Shown here piece by piece: positions 57,563 through 64,000 of a stretch of DNA of 64,000 nt. The notes beneath the pieces were generated by a model. It ran no database searches and had not been told where the DNA came from. It worked only from the letters and a program-made list of their open reading frames with translations. Position numbers and translations under genes: made by a program. The stretch comes from Micromonospora tulbaghiae (lineage in GTDB: Bacteria > Actinomycetota > Actinomycetes > Mycobacteriales > Micromonosporaceae). How positions within the stretch are numbered: the stretch's first letter is position 1; every line of letters begins with the position of its first letter. The stretch lies in contig NZ_FMCQ01000014.1 in the NCBI RefSeq assembly GCF_900091605.1, positions 58,706-122,705 on the forward strand, written 5' to 3'.

Positions 57563-58578
57563 CTGCGCGCACGACGGTAACGGTGAGACCGGGCGCCGGG
57601 ATCGCCCTCGGCGCGCTGGGTGTGCTGGCCTTCAGCATGTCGCTGCCGGCCACCCGCGTCGCGGTGCACACACTCGACCCGTGGTTCGTCGCGTTCGGAC
57701 GGGCGGTCGGCGCGGCGCTGCTCGCGTGGGGCTACCTGCGGCTGACCGGCGCGCCGCGCCCCACCCGGGACCAGTGGCGACGGCTGTCGATCGTCGCACT
57801 CGGCGTCGTGGTCGGCTTCCCGCTGTTCACCTCGCTGGCGCTCACCACGCAGACGTCGGCGCACGGCGCGGTGGTCGTCACGGTGCTGCCCGCCATGACC
57901 GCCGTGTTCGCGGTGCTGCGGGCCGGCGAACGGCCGCCGCCGCTGTTCTGGATCGCCGGCGCCGCCGGTCTGGCGCTGGTGCTCGCCTTCCTCGCCGCCG
58001 GCGGCTCGATGCGCGGCGCGCTGTCCGCGGCCGACGTGTTCCTGCTCGCCGCCGTGGTGCTCTGCGGCCTCGGGTACGCCGAGGGCGGCAGGCTGGCCCG
58101 CGAACTCGGCGGCGCCCGCACGATCTGCTGGGCGTTGCTGCTGTCGCTCCCGGTCACCGTGCCGATCACGGCGGTGGCCGCTCTCGTCCACCCTCCGCAG
58201 GGCGGCGTGGCGACCTGGGCCGGGTTCGGCTACCTCACAGTGGTGTCGATGTTCCTCGGCTTCTTCGCCTGGTACGCCGGGCTGGCCCGGGGCGGCATCG
58301 CCAAGGTCGGCCAGATCCAGCTCGTCCAGCCGGTGCTCACGTTGATCTGGTCGGCAGCGCTGCTCGGTGAGGCGGTCACGCCCGGCGCGCTGGTGGTGGC
58401 GGGTGCGGTGCTCGCCTGCGTCGTGCTCATCCAGCGCACCCGGGGCGGCGCGACGCCGGCGCGCGCCCCGGGCGGGCCGTCCTCAGCGGGCCGGCCCAGC
58501 CCGGGCGGGCCGTCCTCAGCAGGCCGCGACGGTGCCGGTCACGCCGGAGATGTACGCGTGGCTGACGAAGTGTCCTGA
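57541..58578 (+). CDS. EamA-family transporter controlled by MocR
   Basis: A 345-aa membrane protein with ten helices in two EamA repeats (about 15-145 and 155-290), and a Gly/Pro/Ser-rich tail (about 300-345). ATG 57541 is the only start that fits the first helix, and there is no ribosome site, so the transcript is likely leaderless. It is paired with the divergent MocR gene, which suggests export of an amino acid or vitamin B6-related compound. The 3' end overlaps the convergent secreted-protein gene by 63 bp. Confidence 0.88.
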   Translation: MTAESSATARTTVTVRPGAGIALGALGVLAFSMSLPATRVAVHTLDPWFVAFGRAVGAALLAWGYLRLTGAPRPTRDQWRRLSIVALGVVVGFPLFTSLALTTQTSAHGAVVVTVLPAMTAVFAVLRAGERPPPLFWIAGAAGLALVLAFLAAGGSMRGALSAADVFLLAAVVLCGLGYAEGGRLARELGGARTICWALLLSLPVTVPITAVAALVHPPQGGVATWAGFGYLTVVSMFLGFFAWYAGLARGGIAKVGQIQLVQPVLTLIWSAALLGEAVTPGALVVAGAVLACVVLIQRTRGGATPARAPGGPSSAGRPSPGGPSSAGRDGAGHAGDVRVADEVS

Positions 58579-59730
58579 CGCGAGCCGGTTCCACTGGGTG
58601 GTGGTCCGGTACGGGCCGCTCACCGACTGGCCGACGACCGAGCACTCGATCGGCACGTTGGCGTAGGTGGCGGCCAGGCCGACGACCGGGTTGCTTGTGC
58701 CGGGGCCGGATCGGATGTTGAGCGGGCCGCTGCCGATCCGGCCCCGGGCGCCGGTGCCGGTCCAGAGGTAGGCGACGTCTACCCAGGCGTTGTCGGTCAG
58801 CAGCAGACCGTCCCAGAACGTGCCGTCGGCGAGGTCGATGCCGGCCGGGCTGCCCACCGTGCGCCCGAACTGGTCCCGGCCGCCGTTGTAGCCGCTCTGG
58901 TACGCGGCCTGCGCCTCGGGGCGGCCCTGCGGCAGGTCCTTCCACATCTCCCGGGTGCTGCTGGGGTTCCAGTAGTCGTCCCTGGTGTTCCACGGTCCGA
59001 TGTCCCAGACCGGGGCGTACTCGCAGCGGCTCCGGGTGGTGGTGCAGACCCGCACGGTGTAGTCGCCGGTGTTCTTCGGCGCGAGGCCGCGGGCCGACGG
59101 CAGCGCGACGAAGTGGTCCCGCGAGACGATCACGTGCCCGTTGGCGGTGGTGCCGCCGACCAGGCCCTCCCGGGTGGCGTACACCCGGTAGGTGAGGCCC
59201 GGGGTGGCGGCCGTGACGGCGGCGACCGAGTCGGCGACGAGCCGGACGGTGCGCACGGTGGGCGCGGCGGACGGCCGTTCGGCGGTGAGGGCCACCCGGA
59301 TCTGCACCCGGGTGACGGGCTGGTCGAACACGGCCTCGCCGGACACGGACCGCCACTCGGTCCACGCGCCCGACCGCCAACCGCGCGCCGCCACCTCGAC
59401 GGCGCCGCCCCGGCCGGTTGTCGCGGCGATGTCGGCCCGGACCCGGTTGGCCGGTGCGGCGAGCGGGTGGGGTGCGGTGACGAGCATGCCCTCGGCCGCC
59501 TGCCGGCGCTGCGCGGCCGGTCGGCTCGCCGCGTCGGCGAGGCCCAGTCCGGCGCCGGACCAGCGGACGTTGACGTCGTCGGAGTCGACGACAGTCAGGG
59601 CGGCGCTCCACGTGTTGCCGGTCGCAGCCGGTTCCGCCAGGGGTGCGGCGGACGCCGGCGAGACGGCCAGGACGGCGGCGATCGCGCCGGCGACCGCCGC
59701 CAGCGGGCGGCTCGTGCGGGGACGGGGCAT
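58516..59730 (-). CDS. secreted protein with C-terminal SH3-like domain, function unknown
   Basis: A 404-aa exported protein. The signal peptide is about 1-28 (ends ASAA) and GAGGAG lies 4 nt before ATG 59730. Residues 30-160 look like a beta-rich domain (AAATTGRGG, WTEWRSVSGEAVFDQPVTRV). The middle (200-320) contains CEYAPVWDIGPWNTRDDYWN and FWDGLLLTDNAWVDVAYLW. The C-terminal 75 residues fit a bacterial SH3 domain (GPLNIRSGPGTSN). I do not recognise a catalytic family; a peptidoglycan or wall-associated role is possible. Confidence 0.75.
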   Translation of the reverse strand: MPRPRTSRPLAAVAGAIAAVLAVSPASAAPLAEPAATGNTWSAALTVVDSDDVNVRWSGAGLGLADAASRPAAQRRQAAEGMLVTAPHPLAAPANRVRADIAATTGRGGAVEVAARGWRSGAWTEWRSVSGEAVFDQPVTRVQIRVALTAERPSAAPTVRTVRLVADSVAAVTAATPGLTYRVYATREGLVGGTTANGHVIVSRDHFVALPSARGLAPKNTGDYTVRVCTTTRSRCEYAPVWDIGPWNTRDDYWNPSSTREMWKDLPQGRPEAQAAYQSGYNGGRDQFGRTVGSPAGIDLADGTFWDGLLLTDNAWVDVAYLWTGTGARGRIGSGPLNIRSGPGTSNPVVGLAATYANVPIECSVVGQSVSGPYRTTTQWNRLASGHFVSHAYISGVTGTVAAC

Positions 59731-59757
59731 GGCGCTCCTCGTGAGGACGTGAAGTGA

Positions 59758-60060
59758 TGAACTTCGATGTCAGGGTGACGTGCAGGCAACCATCGATCAC
59801 GCGCCCCGTCAAGACGCCGCCCCGCGCGCCCGGACGCCCCGAACAGTGCAAAAAACCTGCAAACGCCAGCTCTTGCCTTCCTGGAAAGCGCTTTCATACG
59901 ATTGCGTTACATCGATGTTTCATGTGCGATCCGGGCATCGCAGATGAACGACATTCGCCGGCGACGCGCCTGATCGCGTCGCGGCTCCTCATTATTCCCA
60001 TTCGGTGACTGCCGCTGCTCGGCGGCAATTCCCGCATGCTCGAAAAAGAAATGAGTCGAC
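59758..60060. other. intergenic control region with LacI/cre-like palindrome
   Basis: This 303-bp divergent gap holds no gene. It contains GAAAGCGCTTTC at 59884-59895, a perfect 12-base palindrome of the LacI/CcpA-type operator class. It is 166-177 bp upstream of the pectate lyase start and a similar distance from the SH3-protein start. The surrounding DNA is relatively AT-rich for this genome. A promoter cannot be placed with confidence. Confidence 0.6.
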
Positions 60061-61626
60061 ATGAGAAGACCAGTCGCGCTGCGACTCCACGCGGCACTGG
60101 CCACGGCGGTCGTGGGAATCGCCGTCGCCGTGGTGCTGCCGTCCCCGCAGGCGTCGGCGGCGGCCGGCAGCGCCACCGGCTACGCCACCCAGAACGGCGG
60201 CACCACCGGCGGCGCGGGCGGGCAGACCGTACGCGCCACCACCGGCACCGCCATCCACGCCGCGCTGTGCGGCCGGGCCAGCAGCAGCACCCCGATCATC
60301 ATCGAGGTGACCGGGACCATCAACCACGGCAACACCAGCAAGGTCTCCGGATCGAGCTGCAACACCGCGGACGGCGTGATCGAGCTGAAGCAGATCAGCA
60401 ACGTCACCATCATCGGCGTGGGCAGCGGCGCCGTCTTCGACCAGCTCGGCATCCACATCCGCGACTCCCGCAACATCATCATCCGCAACGTGACGGTGCG
60501 GAACGTCAAGAAGTCCGGCTCGCCCACCTCCAACGGCGGCGACGCGATCGGCATGGAGAGCAGCGTCCGCAACGTGTGGGTCGACCACGTGACGCTGGAG
60601 GCGTCCGGCGGGGAGTCCGAGGGCTACGACGGCCTGTTCGACATGAAGGACGACACCCAGTACGTGACGCTGTCGTACAGCATCCTGCGCAACTCCGGCC
60701 GCGGCGGCCTCATCGGGTCCAGCGAGAGCGACCGCGGCAACGGCTACATCACGTTCGAGCACAACCTGTACGAGAACATCGACTCCCGTACGCCGCTGCT
60801 GCGCGGCGGCATCGCCCACATGTTCAACAACCACTACAACGGGCTGCACGAGTCGGGCATCAACTCCCGGGCCGGCGCGCGGGCCAAGGTGGACAACAAC
60901 TACTTCCGCAACTCCAAGGACGTGCTCGGCACGTTCTACACCAGCGAGCGCGGCACCTGGCAGGTCAGCGGCAACATCTTCGACAACGTGACCTGGTCCT
61001 CGCCTGGGAGCGACAACTACCCGGCGGGTCCGAACGTGACGTCCACGACCACCGTGAGCGTCCCGTACTCCTACCGGCTCGACGCGGCGAGCTGCGTGCC
61101 GGACATCGTGCGGCAGACGGCGGGCGCCAACACCGGCCTGCGGGTGTCCGACGGCAACTGCACGCCGCAGTCTCCGGCGCCGACCACGCCGGGGCCGACC
61201 ACGCCCGCGCCCACCACGCCGCCGCCCGGGACGACCACGCCGCCGCCGTCCGGCGGGACCAACCTGAGCCTCGTCTCCGGCGCCGGCGCCGACGGGTCCA
61301 GCAAGGCCGACGGCACCAGCTACGGCAACGTGCGCGACGGCAACCTGAGCACGTACTGGTCGCCGTCCGGGTCGACCGGCACCGTCTCGATCAAGTGGGG
61401 CTCGGCCATCACTGTGTCCCGCGTGGTCATCCGCGAGCCGTCGGGCACCTCGGGTTCGATCGGGTCGTGGCAGCTCGTCAACAACGACACCGGCGCGGTG
61501 CTCGCCTCCGGCAGCGGGGCCGGCCAGATCACGTTCGCCGCGACCTCGCTGAAGAAGATCAACTTCAAGATCAACAGCTCCGGCGGTACGCCGAGAGTCG
61601 GCGAGTTCGAGACGTACGCCAGTTAG
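60061..61626 (+). CDS. secreted PL1 pectate lyase with C-terminal binding domain
   Basis: A 521-aa exported enzyme. The signal peptide is about 1-34. The PL1 parallel beta-helix (about 35-375) shows IEVTGTINHG, IRDSRNIIIRNVTVRNVK, VWVDHVTLEA (a conserved PL1 strand with Asp) and FDMKDDTQYVTLSYS. A Pro/Thr linker (about 376-400) leads to a C-terminal beta domain (about 401-521) of discoidin/CBM type that may bind pectin. It should cleave polygalacturonate by beta-elimination with Ca2+. The start lacks a strong ribosome site. Confidence 0.9.
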   Translation: MRRPVALRLHAALATAVVGIAVAVVLPSPQASAAAGSATGYATQNGGTTGGAGGQTVRATTGTAIHAALCGRASSSTPIIIEVTGTINHGNTSKVSGSSCNTADGVIELKQISNVTIIGVGSGAVFDQLGIHIRDSRNIIIRNVTVRNVKKSGSPTSNGGDAIGMESSVRNVWVDHVTLEASGGESEGYDGLFDMKDDTQYVTLSYSILRNSGRGGLIGSSESDRGNGYITFEHNLYENIDSRTPLLRGGIAHMFNNHYNGLHESGINSRAGARAKVDNNYFRNSKDVLGTFYTSERGTWQVSGNIFDNVTWSSPGSDNYPAGPNVTSTTTVSVPYSYRLDAASCVPDIVRQTAGANTGLRVSDGNCTPQSPAPTTPGPTTPAPTTPPPGTTTPPPSGGTNLSLVSGAGADGSSKADGTSYGNVRDGNLSTYWSPSGSTGTVSIKWGSAITVSRVVIREPSGTSGSIGSWQLVNNDTGAVLASGSGAGQITFAATSLKKINFKINSSGGTPRVGEFETYAS

Positions 61627-61639
61627 CAGTCACACACGA

Positions 61640-61668
61640 GCGGGGGCGGCCGATCCGGCCGCCCCCGC
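61640..61668. terminator. bidirectional terminator
   Basis: GCGGGGGCGGCCG pairs perfectly with CGGCCGCCCCCGC over ATC, between the convergent pectate lyase and GH30 genes. Confidence 0.85.
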
Positions 61669-61686
61669 CCTCGTGCGTGTCCCCGG

Positions 61687-63420
61687 TCAGAGGGTGAGCA
61701 CGACCGTGGAGATGCTCCGCGCGCCGACGTTCACCGTCACCTGGTTGCCGTTCACGCCCACCGGCTGGCTCGCCGCGCTGGCGTTCTGCGACGTGGCCAC
61801 GTACTCCGCCCGGCTGACGTTCTGCGGCGCCTGGATGATCGCGTTGTTCACCGCGCTGGTGGACCGGTTGAGGATCACCAGCGTGACCTTCCCGTCGCCG
61901 GAATAGGCGGTCACCTCCAGCGGCGAGGCCTTCGAGCTCTTGGCCAGGGCGACCCGCTGATAGCCGGGACGCACGTACTTCGCGTACTGCGAGAACGCGT
62001 ACCCGCGCTTGAGCGGCGCACCCGCCACGGTGCCGTACGCGGACTCCCCGTCACCGATGAACGAGTAGTAGCGCTTGCCGTACCACCACACGTACGCGCT
62101 CCAGTTCGACTCCATCGACTTGTGCACGGTTCGCATGATGTCGTCGAGCGTCTCGTTCCAGGCCGCGGCGTTGGCCGGGTTGCCCCAGATGTTCGAGCCG
62201 CCGCCATCGGCCTCGTGCAGGTTCCACTCGGTCATCCACACCGGCTTGTTGTACTGCTGCGCCAGCGTGTACGGCTTCAGCCGGCCGGACGCCTCGGTGC
62301 CGTAGAGGTGACCGCCGATGTAGCCGATGTTGTTGCGGGCCGCCGCGTCGTTGAGCGTCGGGTCGGTGTAGCCGTAGTTCAGGTTCACCGCCTCGGCGAC
62401 CATCAACTTCGTGTTCTGCACCTTGGCGCCCTGCTCCCGCACGAAGGTCTGCAGCTCGGTGCCGCTCCAGTCCATCGAGTCGTAGTCCGGGTGCCAGTCC
62501 GGCTCGTTCTGCACGGACGTGACGTCGATGGTCACGCCCTGGCTGCGCATGTACTGGACGTAGCTGTTGAGGTGGCCGGCGTAGTCGTCGTAGTAGTCGG
62601 TGCGCAGCTTGCCGCCGTTGATCCGGCTGTTGTTGGTCTTCCAGGCCGCCGGGGCGGTCCACGGCGACGCCATGATCTTCACGTTCGACCCGTACGACTT
62701 GGCCGTCCGCAGCGCGCTGACCTGGGTTCCCCACTCGCCGGACACCGGCGAGATGCCGGTACGCACGATGGACAGGCCGAGCTGGTTGGGGCCGAGCCCG
62801 ACGAGCGTCTGCGTCTCCGCCGTCGACCAGGCGCCGCCCCAGATGGACACGGCGGCGCCGAACCCGTCGATCGTCTGGTAGCGGCTGGCGGTGTTGACGG
62901 TGATGTCCGCCGCCCCGGTGGGCGGCGGGCTGCTCGGTGAGGTGGTCGGCGAACTCGTCGGCGACGTGGACGGCGAGGTGGACGGCGACATCGTCGGCGT
63001 CGTGCCGCCGGTGCAGGTCACCCCGTTGAGCGCGAAGCTCGTCGGCGCGGGGTTGCTGCTGGTCCATGCCCCGTTGAAGCCGAACGACGTGCTGCCGTTC
63101 GTGGGGATGGACCCGTTGTAGTCGACGTTGCGAGCGGTGACCGCCGCTCCGCTCTGCGTCACGGTGGCGTTCCACGCCTGGGTGACCGTCTGACCGGCGG
63201 CGTAGGACCAGGTGAGCGTCCAGCCGTTGACCGGGTCACCGAGGTTGGTGACTGTGACGTTCGCGCCGAAGCCGCCCTGCCACTGCGACGACACGGCGTA
63301 GGTGACCGCGCAGCTGGCGGCCGCCGCCCCGGCCGGCAGCGCAGCAGCCATCGCTGTCGACGCCAGCAGGACGGCCCCGGCCGACAACACCGCGGTACGG
63401 GTCGTCTGGTGCCTTCTCAT
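61687..63420 (-). CDS. secreted GH30 glucuronoxylanase-like enzyme with N-terminal CBM2
   Basis: A 577-aa exported enzyme. The signal peptide is about 1-34. A CBM2 (about 35-137) and a Ser/Pro/Thr linker (about 140-168) precede a GH30 domain (about 170-577) starting DITVNTASRYQTIDGFGAAV. Acid/base Glu306 is in VQNEPDWHPDY and nucleophile Glu398 in WMTEWNLHE. The pattern fits GH30_8 xylanases that recognise glucuronic acid side groups, though other GH30 activities remain possible. GAGGAG precedes the ATG. The GH62 gene ends 28 bp upstream on the same strand, so they form an operon. Confidence 0.9.
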   Translation of the reverse strand: MRRHQTTRTAVLSAGAVLLASTAMAAALPAGAAAASCAVTYAVSSQWQGGFGANVTVTNLGDPVNGWTLTWSYAAGQTVTQAWNATVTQSGAAVTARNVDYNGSIPTNGSTSFGFNGAWTSSNPAPTSFALNGVTCTGGTTPTMSPSTSPSTSPTSSPTTSPSSPPPTGAADITVNTASRYQTIDGFGAAVSIWGGAWSTAETQTLVGLGPNQLGLSIVRTGISPVSGEWGTQVSALRTAKSYGSNVKIMASPWTAPAAWKTNNSRINGGKLRTDYYDDYAGHLNSYVQYMRSQGVTIDVTSVQNEPDWHPDYDSMDWSGTELQTFVREQGAKVQNTKLMVAEAVNLNYGYTDPTLNDAAARNNIGYIGGHLYGTEASGRLKPYTLAQQYNKPVWMTEWNLHEADGGGSNIWGNPANAAAWNETLDDIMRTVHKSMESNWSAYVWWYGKRYYSFIGDGESAYGTVAGAPLKRGYAFSQYAKYVRPGYQRVALAKSSKASPLEVTAYSGDGKVTLVILNRSTSAVNNAIIQAPQNVSRAEYVATSQNASAASQPVGVNGNQVTVNVGARSISTVVLTL

Positions 63421-63448
63421 CGGACCTCTCTCTCCTCGATCGGCCAGC

Positions 63449-64000
63449 TCAGCGCTGGAGCGTGAGCAGTCCGGGTCGGTAGGGCAGGAGGCCGTAGTCG
63501 CCGCCGGAGTTGGGGGAGCGGCCCTGGTAGAGCAGTTGGAGGTTGCAGGGGTCGACGGTGAAGGTCTGGTCGGCGGTGGTGCGGATCAGTTCGCCGTGGC
63601 TGATGTCGTTGGTCCAGGTCGCGCCGCTGTTGGCCTTGCCGGCGAACGGGTTGGACTCGGTGGCGGCCTGGGGGGTCCAGGAGCCGTTCAGGCTGGTGGC
63701 GGTGAAGGACCGGAAGTAGCGGCCCTGTGAGCCGATGGCCTCGACGATCATCAGGTAGCGGGTCTGGCCCTGCAGCTTGTAGACCTGCACGGCTTCGAAC
63801 AGGTTGTTCGTCGAGTCCGACATGATGGTGGTGTAGTTCGACCCGAAGCTGCCGGGGAAGTTCCCGATCGGCATGCTGGAGCGGTAGATCTTGCCGTTGT
63901 CACCGGCGAAGAACAGGTACATGTTCTGGTCGTCGGCGATCAGCGTCTGGTCGATCGGGCCGGTGCCGGAACCGGAGATGCTGCCGGTGAACAGCGGCTG
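63449..64000 (-). CDS. GH62 alpha-L-arabinofuranosidase, 5' part outside window
   Basis: The frame is open to the window edge. The visible 183 C-terminal residues include GPIDQTLIADDQNMYLFF, IYRSSMPIGNFPGSFG and FEAVQVYKLQGQTRYLMIVEA, all typical of GH62. They end with ISHGELIRT, DPCNLQLLYQGR and YRPGLLTL. GH62 enzymes remove arabinose from arabinoxylan. Placed directly before the GH30 gene, it suggests joint debranching and backbone cleavage of arabinoglucuronoxylan. Confidence 0.93.
   Translation of the reverse strand, partial: QPLFTGSISGSGTGPIDQTLIADDQNMYLFFAGDNGKIYRSSMPIGNFPGSFGSNYTTIMSDSTNNLFEAVQVYKLQGQTRYLMIVEAIGSQGRYFRSFTATSLNGSWTPQAATESNPFAGKANSGATWTNDISHGELIRTTADQTFTVDPCNLQLLYQGRSPNSGGDYGLLPYRPGLLTLQR

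Noticed and set aside
1..64000. tRNA, rRNA, riboswitch, insertion sequence or phage attachment site
   Set aside because: None could be supported by eye; a covariance-model search (tRNAscan, Infernal) would be needed to exclude small RNAs.

Overview
The window is high-GC DNA read as a chromosomal segment of a soil actinomycete. It most likely comes from Micromonospora or a close relative in the Micromonosporaceae. The reasons are the full Pup-proteasome cluster, GTG and TTG starts, dense short intergenic gaps, leaderless -10 promoters of TANNNT type, MsiK-style sugar import without a local ATPase, and many secreted CBM2 polysaccharidases. The genus is inferred from protein style. No rRNA, tRNA, CRISPR array, insertion sequence or prophage was seen.

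Positions 1-15,650 hold the Pup-proteasome region: trmI (5' end outside the window), an unknown protein, a [3Fe-4S]-type ferredoxin, arc/mpa ATPase, dop, pup, prcB, prcA, pafA, then pafB-pafC, two small membrane proteins, a DUF3866-type protein, a CDF metal transporter and tatA-tatC. Dop and PafA deamidate and ligate Pup, Arc unfolds pupylated proteins into the PrcAB core, and PafBC is a WYL-type transcription regulator. A broken endonuclease VII-like reading frame lies between pup and prcB.

Positions 15,650-40,050 are mixed housekeeping and accessory genes. They include a BtuF-like protein, a cupredoxin lipoprotein, a fasciclin protein, a lipid kinase, an EamA exporter, a HAD hydrolase, an Mtr4/Ski2-like helicase, an MHYT membrane sensor, a 5'-3' exonuclease and a CE1-like esterase with CBM2. 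They continue with a zinc-free bL36 paralogue, an SDR, a GT2, a DUF218 protein, a TetR/AurF-like diiron oxygenase pair, and a GH5 cellulase behind a CebR-like box. The stretch ends with a STAS/BON stress-type operon, a two-component system with a GerMN lipoprotein, and a SigB/SigF-type sigma factor.

Positions 40,100-55,990 form the most interesting unit, a candidate alpha-1,3-glucan (mutan/nigeran type) utilisation locus. Three different secreted GH87-like enzymes surround a LacI-family regulator, a CUT1 sugar ABC importer (binding protein plus two permeases, no ATPase) and an intracellular GH13 alpha-glucosidase. All three GH87-like proteins keep the same D-x22-D-D spacing. Two carry discoidin-type domains, as known alpha-1,3-glucanases do. 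A TTCTTGCAAGAA palindrome overlaps the lacI promoter, and TCTTGC half-sites recur in front of the importer operon.

Positions 56,000-64,000 hold a MocR regulator and an EamA transporter whose divergent start codons overlap, an unknown secreted SH3-like protein, a PL1 pectate lyase, and a GH62-GH30 xylan-degradation pair (GH62 truncated by the window end). Palindromic intergenic repeats of about 75-80 bp occur at 15.8 kb and 56.0 kb.
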